51,794 nt of DNA from NCBI GenBank assembly GCA_965371785.1, contig CBDUZS010000010.1, positions 1 to 51,794 of the forward strand. The letters are read 5' to 3'. This stretch comes from CBDUZS01 sp965371785 (GTDB lineage Bacteria > Fermentibacterota > Fermentibacteria > Fermentibacterales > JCC-6). The notes beneath the pieces are model-generated. The model saw nothing but the letters and a program-made list of their open reading frames with translations. It ran no database searches and had not been told where the DNA came from. Of the stretch, positions 43,416 to 51,245 are shown in pieces; the stretch's first letter is position 1; the number at the start of each line of letters is the position of its first letter. The translations under genes and the position numbers were made by a program.

Positions 43416-45301
43416 CAGTCATCCACCACTTCGTAATCAGCGTCCACGGCATTGTCGGAGTCTTCCCGCTGCTCTCCGCCAGGTTCGGCGTCAGTCTGCT
43501 GCGCCTGTTCATGGAGTCTCGCACCAACCTGCTGCCAGATTCCAGAGAGTTTCTGCATCGATGAACTAATGAGGTCATCGTCTTCACTCTCCAGAGCGCT
43601 TCGCATATCGGTGAGAGCCTGTTCAAGCGATGCTTTGTCGGCTGGATCGATCTTGTCACCGTGCTCCTTGAGCTGCCTTTCGACTTCCAGCGCCATGGCA
43701 TCTGCCTGGTTACGGCGCTCTACCTTCTCACGCTTCTTCAGATCCTCTTCCTGGTGTTTCTCTGCGTCCTTCACCATGTTTTCGATCTCTGATTCGGACA
43801 GACCGCTGCTTGCTTCTATCTTGATCTTCTGTTCCTTGCTGGTTGCCTTGTCCTTTGCCGATACGTGAACTATCCCGTTCGCATCTATGTCGAATGCCAC
43901 TTCGATCTGCGGCAGACCTCTCGGGGCCGGCGGAATACCATCCAGTATGAACCGTCCAAGGGTCCTGTTGTCAGCAGCCATCTTCCGCTCGCCCTGGAGA
44001 ACGTGAATCTCCACCGATGTCTGATTGTCGGCAGCGGTGCTGAAGACCTGACTCTTCCGGGTAGGAATCGTTGTGTTTCTGTCGATTATCGAGGAGAACA
44101 CCCCGCCCAGCGTTTCTATCCCGAGCGTGAGTGGAGTTACATCCAGCAGCAGGACATCGTTAACATCCCCTGACAGCACTCCCGCCTGTATGGCCGCACC
44201 GATTGCTACCACCTCATCAGGATTCACGCCCTTGTGGGGGTCCCTGCCGAATATCTCCTTCACGATTTTCTGAACGAGCGGCATTCTGGTCTGACCACCG
44301 ACGAGTATCACTTCACTGATATCACTGGCGTCGACCTTTGCATCCTTGATCGCGTCCAGGCAGGGTTTCCGGGTTCTGTCAACCAGGTCACCGACAAGCT
44401 CGTCGAGCCTGGATCTCGACAAGGACATGTTTAGATGCTTGGGTCCACTGGCATCTGCGGTGATAAAGGGCAGGTTGATGTCAGTGGTCTGAGTTGTCGA
44501 GAGTTCGCACTTCGCTCGCTCTGCAACTTCCTTCAGTCGCTGAAGCGCCATCTGATCCTTGGAGAGATCGATGCCCTGCTGTTTCCTGAACTCGTCAACG
44601 ATCCAGTCGATTATCCTCGAATCGAAATCGTCTCCACCCAGATGGGTGTCTCCGTTCGTGGATTTAACCTCGAAAACACCATCACCGATCTCCATGATCG
44701 ATATATCGAAGGTGCCTCCACCGAGATCGAAAACGGCTATCGTGGAGTTCCCTGACTCCTTGTCAAGACCGTACGCAAGAGCTGCGGCAGTGGGCTCGTT
44801 CACTATCCTGAGAACGTCGAGACCGGAAATCCTGCCGGCATCCTTTGTTGCCTGACGCTGGCTGTCATTGAAGTAGGCAGGTACGGTTATTACCGCTTTT
44901 TCCACGGCTTCGCCGAGGTAATCTTCAGCGGTCTGTCTCATCTTCTGAAGAACCATCGCGGATATCTCAGGAGGTGAGTACTTCTTACCGAACACCTCCA
45001 CCCAGGCGTCACCGCTTTTTCCTTCCACTATCTTGTAAGGAACCCTTTTAACCTCGTCAGCTACCTCTGAGTATTTCCTTCCCATCAACCTCTTGATCGA
45101 GAAGATCGTGTTGCCTGGATTTGCCACTGCCTGTCTTCGCGCAACCACTCCGACATGTCTTTCACCGGCATCGTTGAAAGCCACGACCGATGGCGTTGTT
45201 CTGGCACCCTCCGCGTTGGTGATCACTATGGGCTCTCCACCCTCCATCACCGCCACACAGGAGTTGGTTGTGCCAAGGTCTATCCCTATTACCTTTCCCA
45301 C
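43415..45301 (-). CDS. dnaK: Chaperone DnaK (Hsp70)
   Basis: The 628-residue protein has an ATPase domain with IGIDLGTTNSCVAVMEG, VITVPAYFNDSQRQATKDAG, NEPTAAALAYGLDK, FDLGGGTFDISIMEI and ILVGGQTRMPLVQ, the linker LLLDVTPLTLGIET and the substrate domain, ending in the acidic tail NAVDADYEVVDD. The start is GTG 45301 with GGAGG upstream. It lies 21 bp after the second hsp20 gene. It is the central Hsp70 of the folding system encoded by this operon. Confidence 0.97.
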   Translation of the reverse strand: MGKVIGIDLGTTNSCVAVMEGGEPIVITNAEGARTTPSVVAFNDAGERHVGVVARRQAVANPGNTIFSIKRLMGRKYSEVADEVKRVPYKIVEGKSGDAWVEVFGKKYSPPEISAMVLQKMRQTAEDYLGEAVEKAVITVPAYFNDSQRQATKDAGRISGLDVLRIVNEPTAAALAYGLDKESGNSTIAVFDLGGGTFDISIMEIGDGVFEVKSTNGDTHLGGDDFDSRIIDWIVDEFRKQQGIDLSKDQMALQRLKEVAERAKCELSTTQTTDINLPFITADASGPKHLNMSLSRSRLDELVGDLVDRTRKPCLDAIKDAKVDASDISEVILVGGQTRMPLVQKIVKEIFGRDPHKGVNPDEVVAIGAAIQAGVLSGDVNDVLLLDVTPLTLGIETLGGVFSSIIDRNTTIPTRKSQVFSTAADNQTSVEIHVLQGERKMAADNRTLGRFILDGIPPAPRGLPQIEVAFDIDANGIVHVSAKDKATSKEQKIKIEASSGLSESEIENMVKDAEKHQEEDLKKREKVERRNQADAMALEVERQLKEHGDKIDPADKASLEQALTDMRSALESEDDDLISSSMQKLSGIWQQVGARLHEQAQQTDAEPGGEQREDSDNAVDADYEVVDD

Positions 45302-45322
45302 AGTCCTGATCCTCCTTACTCT

Positions 45323-45652
45323 CTATTCTTCCGTAATTGGTATTGTTTTACGCTCATGCTTCTGCTTCGGTATCTTCAGCACAAGAAGGCCGTTTCTGAA
45401 TTCCGCCACGATATCAGCAGTGCTGAGAGATTCATCCAGAAGGAATGTTCTCAGAAAATGACCACTCGGTATCTCACTGAGCAGAATCTGCCCCTGTTCG
45501 GTCCAGGTTCTCTTGCCCGATAGCGTCAGTCTGGTGTTGTCGATGGTTATCTCCAGCGTGTCCTTCTCGATACCGGGAAACTCGCAGCGTACGATGTAAT
45601 CACTCCCGATATTCGAGATGTCCGCAACGGGGACTCTGACCGGCTTCGCCAT
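45323..45652 (-). CDS. Hsp20/alpha-crystallin small heat-shock protein (second copy)
   Basis: The 109-residue alpha-crystallin domain shows YIVRCEFPGIEKDTLEITIDN, LTLSGKR and the final beta segments FRNGLLVLKIPK. The N-terminal arm is very short, so it may need the partner small Hsp to form large oligomers. Its ATG overlaps the stop of the first hsp20 gene by one base. It holds unfolded proteins for DnaK. Confidence 0.9.
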   Translation of the reverse strand: MAKPVRVPVADISNIGSDYIVRCEFPGIEKDTLEITIDNTRLTLSGKRTWTEQGQILLSEIPSGHFLRTFLLDESLSTADIVAEFRNGLLVLKIPKQKHERKTIPITEE

Positions 45653-46098
45653 CAGGATCCCTCTCCGGAAATATCGATCCTCAAGGGCTTCTCCACGGGA
45701 ATCCTGGGCAGTGCGATCCTGAGAAGACCGTCTCTGAATACTGCTGTCGCCTTTGCACCGTCGATAACTCCCGGAAGAGAAAAGGTTCTCTCGAACTTCC
45801 CCTGGTTCCTCTCCATCCTGGAGTGAACCTCATCCGTGAGCGAACCATCCGAGCGATTTCCGCTTATCGTCAGAACGGAATCCGATACGTCGATCGAAAT
45901 ACCTTCTCTGCTTAAGCCGGGGAGCTCGGCTACGACGACTATTTCATCCTCTTTCTCGTAGATATCCACAAGGGGTGACCAGCCACAGTCTCCCAGGAAG
46001 CACCTTGTCATTCTTCCGGACGCTTCTTCGAACATCCTGTTGATCTCCTCCTGGAGATCCCTTATCCCTTCTCTTTTCCAATCGGCGTACAGATACAT
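45652..46098 (-). CDS. Hsp20/alpha-crystallin small heat-shock protein (first copy)
   Basis: The 148-residue protein has an N-terminal arm (RDLQEEINRMFEEAS), an alpha-crystallin domain from SPLVDIYEKEDEIVVVAELPGL to FRDGLLRIALPRIP and a short tail. It is the first gene of the chaperone operon, about 25 nt after the predicted start of the sigma-54 transcript. A GAGAGG site lies upstream of the ATG. It differs clearly from its neighbour, so the pair is an old duplication or two classes. Confidence 0.92.
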   Translation of the reverse strand: MYLYADWKREGIRDLQEEINRMFEEASGRMTRCFLGDCGWSPLVDIYEKEDEIVVVAELPGLSREGISIDVSDSVLTISGNRSDGSLTDEVHSRMERNQGKFERTFSLPGVIDGAKATAVFRDGLLRIALPRIPVEKPLRIDISGEGS

Positions 46099-46133
46099 GG
46101 ATTCCTCTCAATACTCTGATTCGTTAGATGCAA

Positions 46134-46149
46134 AGCAAGTGTCGTGCCA
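46134..46149 (-). promoter_or_regulatory. Sigma-54 promoter of the hsp20-dnaK operon
   Basis: On the minus strand the site reads TGGCAC-GACAC-TTGCT, an exact match to the sigma-54 consensus TGGCAC-N5-TTGCW with correct -24 GG and -12 GC spacing. Transcription would start near 46123. No CIRCE repeat and no clear sigma-32 promoter is seen. An inverted repeat TCATA-N4-TATGA (46180-46193) lies about 60-70 bp upstream of that start and could bind an activator. Confidence 0.75.
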
Positions 46150-46332
46150 CACTGGATGCGTAACGTAATTCGCTGTCAATCATAACTATATGACCTATCA
46201 AGCCCATCTGGAAGCATACCTCGAGCGTTCAAAGTGCAATTGTGGCACAGCTACGGCAACAGTTTTCTGCATCAGGGGCTGAGGAGTGTGTATATTGTAA
46301 GATTGTGGTTAACCCGTATTCAGGGGAGAAGC

Positions 46333-49155
46333 ATGGATTGCATCATTGTAAAAGGCGCCGGGGAACACAACCTGAAGAACATCGATGTTACCGTTCCAAA
46401 GCACAAACTCGTAGTCCTGACAGGAGTATCCGGCTCAGGTAAGAGTTCGTTTGCCTTCGACACCCTTTATGCAGAAGGACAGCGAAGGTACATCGAGTCA
46501 CTGTCGGCATACGCCCGGCAGTTTCTCGGCCAGCTCGAGAAACCTCTATTCGAGAGCATCGAGGGACTATCTCCAGCGATTTCCATCGAGCAGAAAACGG
46601 TCAGTCACAATCCAAGGTCCACGGTTGGCACGGTAACGGAGATAACCGATTATCTCAGAGTTCTCTACGCTCGAGTAGGCTCGGCACATTGTCCGGACTG
46701 CGGAAGACCGGTAACAACGCAGTCGATTCAGAAAATGGTCGATACGATCATGGCTCTTCCCGAAGGCTCCAGACTCCTTGTCACCGCACCTCTCGTAAAG
46801 AATCGAAAGGGCTCTCACGCAGAGCTTGTCTCCGATATCAGGAAAAAAGGTTACGTTCGCATTCTTCTCGATGGAGAGATCCATCAGCTCGAATCCCTTC
46901 CCACGATCGACAAGAAACGGAAGCACGATCTGGCAGTCGTCGTAGACAGGCTTGTCATTGGCAAGGGGATTGAGAGCAGACTTGCTGATTCGGTGGAAAC
47001 CGCGGTCAGAGAGGGGAAGGGAATACTCTCGATCATCGACACTGAATCGGGTTCTGAGATACTCATGAGCGAGCACAACGCTTGCGTCTACTGCGGAATC
47101 AGCATGCCCGAGCTCTCACCTCAGCTTTTCAGTTTCAACAACCCGGTGGGCATGTGTGACAGCTGCTCCGGGCTTGGCTACCAGATGAAACTCGATCCTC
47201 TTCTGGTGGTGCCGAGATCTGCCCTTTCGATCAATGCAGGTGCGATTGCTCCCATCGGCACACCCAAGGGCTGGATGGGCAGGAAGCTCAAAGCAGTGGC
47301 TGACGTATTCGACATCAACCTGGGAGCTCCATGGAAGCGACTGTCCGAAGAGCAGCAGAACGCAATCCTGTACGGCAGCGGCGACAGGAAGATACTCTTC
47401 CGCTGGGAGGGTGAGAAATCAAAGGGACAGTGGGAAGATACCTGGGAAGGGATCATTCCCATGCTGGAGCGGAGATACCTGACCACATCCAGCCAGGACA
47501 GCAGGACCAGCTACGAGCGCTTCTTCAGAAAAGTAGCCTGTGAGTCTTGCGATGGCGCAAGACTGAGACGGGAGGCGCTGTCAGTTCTCATCGGCGAACT
47601 GGGAATACACCAGGTCTCGACGATGACCGTTGGGGAAGCCGTCACCTTCTTCAGGAATCTCGAACTCGACAGCTTCAGCAGGCAGGTGGCCAGTGAACTG
47701 CTGAAGGAGATCATCGGACGGCTTTGCTTTCTTGCGGACGTCGGTCTGCACTACCTCACACTTGACAGACCCGCACCCACTCTGTCGGGAGGTGAAGCCC
47801 AGAGGATTCGTCTTGCCAGCCAGATCGGCAGTGGGCTGACGGGAGTGCTCTACGTACTGGATGAACCGACCATCGGGCTTCACCAGAGAGACAACAGCAA
47901 GCTCATATCCACCCTCGAGAACCTCAGGGACATTGGCAACACGGTCCTCATCGTCGAACATGATCGGGAAACCATTATGCGGGCGGACCATGTAATAGAC
48001 TTTGGTCCCGGAGCCGGTTCGCGGGGGGGTGAGGTCATTGCAACCGGAACTCCCGAAGAGATAAGCAAGCTAAAAACCTCACTCACGGGGCGATACCTCT
48101 CTGGCAATAAATCCATCTCCAGGATGAGAACACCCCGAGTACTGTCTGCGGGCAAGATAAGGCTGAAGGGTGCTTCTCTCCATAATCTCAAGGGTGTTGA
48201 TCTCACTATCCCGCTGGGCAGATTCGTCTGTGTAACGGGAGTCTCGGGTTCCGGCAAGAGCTCCCTCATTTCACAGACACTCTACCCGGCGTTGTCCACT
48301 TGCCTGGGAGGTTCCTGCGGGATCAGACCGGGGCCCTACAGGCGTCTCGATGGAACCGAACATCTCGATAAGGTGATCAGTATTTCCCAGGATCCCATCG
48401 GAAGGACTCCCAGATCGAATCCCGCAACGTACACGAAGGTATTCGACCATATCAGGCGTCTTTTCGCAGAATTGCCGCATGCCCGGGTCAGGGGCTACAA
48501 ACCGGGCAGGTTCAGTTTCAACGTAAAGGGCGGCAGATGCGAAGACTGCAGAGGTGCGGGAGTAAAACGGATTGAAATGCACTTCCTGCCCGACGTATTC
48601 GTGGAATGTCAGACCTGCAATGGCAGGCGCTTCAACAGTGAAACCCTGAAGGTCAGGTTCCGGGACCACAGTGTTGCCGATGTTCTCGACCTCACCGTGT
48701 ACAAAGCCCTGAAACTGTTCGAGAGGGTTCCCCACATCTACAGGATTCTCAAGGTTCTCCAGGATGTAGGTCTCGGGTACATCCAGCTCGGCCAGCAGGC
48801 ACCCACTCTGTCAGGGGGAGAAGCCCAGAGAGTGAAGCTTGCAAAAGAGCTCTCCCGACCGGGATCTTCCCATACTCTCTACATCCTCGATGAACCTACG
48901 ACCGGTCTTCATCCACACGATGTCAGAAAACTTCTCCAGGTGCTTGACAGCCTTGTCAGGGTTGGAAACACCGTGATCGTGATCGAGCACAACATGGACG
49001 TGATCAAGAATGCGGACTGGATAATCGACCTCGGACCTGATGGAGGAGATGCGGGCGGGGAGATCATAGCCGAGGGCTTGCCGGAGAAGATCGCCGCCTC
49101 TCCGGGCTCCTACACCGGCATGTATCTCAAACAGCTGGAATCGTTCACCACGTAA
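46333..49155 (+). CDS. uvrA: Excinuclease ABC subunit A
   Basis: The 940-residue DNA damage sensor of nucleotide excision repair has two ABC ATPase halves: Walker A TGVSGSGKSSFAFDT near residue 32 and TGVSGSGKSSLISQT near 637, with signatures PTLSGGEAQRIRLASQ and PTLSGGEAQRVKLAKE. Zinc motifs are CPDCGRP, CVYCG/CDSC and CEDCRGAG/CQTCNGRR. The frame opens further upstream, but ATG 46333 behind AGGGGAG fits the family start. It is divergent from the chaperone operon and converges with the RiPP genes. Confidence 0.97.
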   Translation: MDCIIVKGAGEHNLKNIDVTVPKHKLVVLTGVSGSGKSSFAFDTLYAEGQRRYIESLSAYARQFLGQLEKPLFESIEGLSPAISIEQKTVSHNPRSTVGTVTEITDYLRVLYARVGSAHCPDCGRPVTTQSIQKMVDTIMALPEGSRLLVTAPLVKNRKGSHAELVSDIRKKGYVRILLDGEIHQLESLPTIDKKRKHDLAVVVDRLVIGKGIESRLADSVETAVREGKGILSIIDTESGSEILMSEHNACVYCGISMPELSPQLFSFNNPVGMCDSCSGLGYQMKLDPLLVVPRSALSINAGAIAPIGTPKGWMGRKLKAVADVFDINLGAPWKRLSEEQQNAILYGSGDRKILFRWEGEKSKGQWEDTWEGIIPMLERRYLTTSSQDSRTSYERFFRKVACESCDGARLRREALSVLIGELGIHQVSTMTVGEAVTFFRNLELDSFSRQVASELLKEIIGRLCFLADVGLHYLTLDRPAPTLSGGEAQRIRLASQIGSGLTGVLYVLDEPTIGLHQRDNSKLISTLENLRDIGNTVLIVEHDRETIMRADHVIDFGPGAGSRGGEVIATGTPEEISKLKTSLTGRYLSGNKSISRMRTPRVLSAGKIRLKGASLHNLKGVDLTIPLGRFVCVTGVSGSGKSSLISQTLYPALSTCLGGSCGIRPGPYRRLDGTEHLDKVISISQDPIGRTPRSNPATYTKVFDHIRRLFAELPHARVRGYKPGRFSFNVKGGRCEDCRGAGVKRIEMHFLPDVFVECQTCNGRRFNSETLKVRFRDHSVADVLDLTVYKALKLFERVPHIYRILKVLQDVGLGYIQLGQQAPTLSGGEAQRVKLAKELSRPGSSHTLYILDEPTTGLHPHDVRKLLQVLDSLVRVGNTVIVIEHNMDVIKNADWIIDLGPDGGDAGGEIIAEGLPEKIAASPGSYTGMYLKQLESFTT

Positions 49156-49184
49156 GCGATGGGCGGCCTCCAGGGATCACGTAC

Positions 49185-50111
49185 TCACTCGCGGAACCGG
49201 ATGATCATGACCGTGCTGCCCGGTCCGATCCTGTCACCGATGTCCTTCCCGAGCCCAGACAGCTCAACACTCGTAAAACCAATGGATTCGTAGAGTTCGA
49301 TTGCTCTTCGGTTATCGGTTGACACGACCAGGCAGAGGCTTCCTTCTCCCGAGCGTGATGCCTGTTCCATAATCATTTCGGTGAGCCTTCTCCCGATGCC
49401 GCCTCCCCGGAACAGAGGGTTCACCCTCATGCTGAACAGCCACTGGTATCTGGAGAAAGGCGTTCCGCGTGAAAACCTCACAAGCTGGGCCGATCCGATC
49501 ACCCTTCCCCTGAGGGAGGCTTGAAACAGGTCCCATGTGCACTGGCCTCCCGATCCGGCACCGCACTGCTCCCGAGGAATCACTTCGTATTCCACCACGG
49601 ATCTCAGGATGTACCCAAGGCATCTCCTGACGGGTCTGAGAAAGGTTATGGCGGACAGACAATACAGAAAGGCTTTCCCGATTGCTGATCTGACCAGCCT
49701 CAGCATGTAGATCGTCGAAACGCGAAGCCTTCTGGCAGGTGAGTAATCAAGGGGCAACGGCTGCGAGTCTCGAAGAGCTGAGACAACGGTTCCCAGAACT
49801 TGTTCACCGGATATCCCATACGTTGTCCAGGGCCGGGCATCACATGACAGGATCAGACCGGACCGCAGGCTTCCGCTGCCGATCGCTGCAACCCTGTGGA
49901 CTGCGGCTCGGCCGTCAGGCGCTCTGTAAAGCAGGACATCACCTGGCCTGATGGAACTCGATTCAGCCGGGACGGCTGTGAGGAGGTCACCGTCCCTCAA
50001 CGTCGGCTGCATGCTCGAGCCCACTACCCGGAAGGAGAGGCGGCCACCGCGCTCCAGGATCTCAGCTGCCAGATCCGCCAGATCCTCGGCGCCAAGGCTC
50101 AATCTCTGCAT
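49185..50111 (-). CDS. S24/S26 signal-peptidase-like domain fused to a GNAT acetyltransferase
   Basis: Residues 1-120 match an S26 peptidase: the nucleophile motif VVGSSMQPTLRDGD (S33) and IRPGDVLLYRAPDGRAAVHRV with H72 in the place of the general base, as in SipW/ER-type enzymes. Residues 125-175 are basic and partly hydrophobic, perhaps a membrane contact. Residues 175-308 are a GNAT domain (MRVNPLFRGGGIGRRLTEMI holds the acetyl-CoA loop, DNRRAIELYESIGF the C-terminal motif). A likely role is cutting the leader from the precursor peptide at 51041 and acetylating a product or the new N-terminus; this is inference. It overlaps the kinase-like gene by 13 bp. Confidence 0.8.
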   Translation of the reverse strand: MQRLSLGAEDLADLAAEILERGGRLSFRVVGSSMQPTLRDGDLLTAVPAESSSIRPGDVLLYRAPDGRAAVHRVAAIGSGSLRSGLILSCDARPWTTYGISGEQVLGTVVSALRDSQPLPLDYSPARRLRVSTIYMLRLVRSAIGKAFLYCLSAITFLRPVRRCLGYILRSVVEYEVIPREQCGAGSGGQCTWDLFQASLRGRVIGSAQLVRFSRGTPFSRYQWLFSMRVNPLFRGGGIGRRLTEMIMEQASRSGEGSLCLVVSTDNRRAIELYESIGFTSVELSGLGKDIGDRIGPGSTVMIIRFRE

Positions 50112-50986
50112 CTGATTAACTCAACCACCCTGCTGTCGGGAAAGAATGAAAGCTCGTTGCATGGAACAGTGCTTTCCAGCCTGCTGCAGAAATCCAGGGA
50201 GAACTCCATTCCAGCCGGGCTCCAGAGAGGAAGGAAGCTTCTCTTGAGCAGCATGGATACCGCCTTGGCACCGGTTACCCTGCTGATCCGATTCTCATTG
50301 CCGTGGAAGAGGAAATTTACAGAGCTGAGTTCGACCCCCTCCGCCGATACGTCGGAAAGATCGCCATGCCAGGGTGTACCGTACATCAGGATTCTATCAC
50401 CTGAATGCCTCAGAATGATTCGGTCATCGTTGAGAACTGTGGCAGTTCCCTTCCACAGACGGGCAATGGTGGTCTTGCCATGAGTGGAATTTCCGGGGAA
50501 CAGAATTCCTCTGCCGTCCAGACTGATACCGCAGGCATGGACCATAAGGCCCCGCCCCTGTGCCATGAGACAGACGGTGAGAACCTCAGAAAGCGGGAAC
50601 TCCAGCGGATCGTAACCGGTGTAGCCGACGGCCGCACCCGATCCTGAAATGGTAAGGATCTCCCCGTTTCTGAAATCCTTGTCGAATGTGGCCAGTCTGT
50701 AGGGCAGACCACCCTGCCCGGGTGACCTGAGCAGAATGGAGATGCTGTTCCCCGATTCGTACAGGCTCCAGACCGTTCCGGTATCGAATACCTCGTCCTC
50801 GGGTGGAAGCAGAATATCGGATGCGTTGCAGATGGCGTCGTTCAGTGTGATACGGAGGTCCGGACTGGTCTCGATGCAGCGGAAACTGCTGTATCGATCC
50901 GAATTCAGTGCTTCGAGCTTATCTGAGTCTCCCACCACACCGATGGTCAGGTCCGCTATCCTCAGAGTAACCTGTGCTGAACTCAT
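50099..50986 (-). CDS. HPr-kinase-like P-loop protein of a RiPP locus
   Basis: The 295-residue protein has a Walker A FPGNSTHGKTT (residues 164-173) in the HPr kinase/PEPCK fold. It is preceded by MVHACGISLDGRGILF and followed by VLNDDRIILRHSGDRILMYGTPWHGD, the layout of HprK-related proteins found beside RiPP (for example lasso peptide) genes. The first 140 residues are not like true HprK, and no HPr gene is near. It may phosphorylate the precursor or a leader; the role is uncertain. Confidence 0.78.
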   Translation of the reverse strand: MSSAQVTLRIADLTIGVVGDSDKLEALNSDRYSSFRCIETSPDLRITLNDAICNASDILLPPEDEVFDTGTVWSLYESGNSISILLRSPGQGGLPYRLATFDKDFRNGEILTISGSGAAVGYTGYDPLEFPLSEVLTVCLMAQGRGLMVHACGISLDGRGILFPGNSTHGKTTIARLWKGTATVLNDDRIILRHSGDRILMYGTPWHGDLSDVSAEGVELSSVNFLFHGNENRISRVTGAKAVSMLLKRSFLPLWSPAGMEFSLDFCSRLESTVPCNELSFFPDSRVVELIRCRD

Positions 50987-51040
50987 AGAGTGGCTATTCC
51001 CTGAAACAAGTGGCTGGATTGTTTATCGAGGAACGGGGAG

Positions 51041-51208
51041 TCAGGTTCCCTTTATCTGGCAGGGACCCGGTCCTCCAGGCTGCTGACAGGATCCAATCAG
51101 GGGTCCCATTGTCCCGCCCCCCTTGCAAAAGGTGAGAACGGTCTCCTGAACCTCGAGTTCAACTCTCTCGACCTTCGGCTTCGAATAATGTCGCTTCTTC
51201 TCCTGCAT
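51041..51208 (-). CDS. RiPP precursor peptide
   Basis: The 55-residue peptide has a basic and acidic leader, QEKKRHYSKPKVERVELE, with a Y-x-x-P-x-V motif like the leader signal read by RRE/PqqD domains. VLTFCKGGG follows, then a core rich in Gly and Pro with C28, C41 and C50. ATG 51208 has GGAG seven bases upstream; a longer frame to 51262 lacks such a site. It lies 37 bp after the radical SAM/SPASM gene and before the HprK-like and peptidase genes, the standard layout of such clusters. Confidence 0.82.
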   Translation of the reverse strand: MQEKKRHYSKPKVERVELEVQETVLTFCKGGGTMGPLIGSCQQPGGPGPCQIKGT

Positions 51209-51245
51209 TTCCGTTCTCCGATTCGTAGTCGGTATCATAAGATGT

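Noticed and set aside
46242..46257. A second sigma-54-like site on the plus strand before uvrA (TGGCAC-AGCTA-CGGCA)
   Set aside because: The -24 half is good, but the -12 half has CGGC instead of TTGC; uvrA is not a usual sigma-54 target. Too weak to list.
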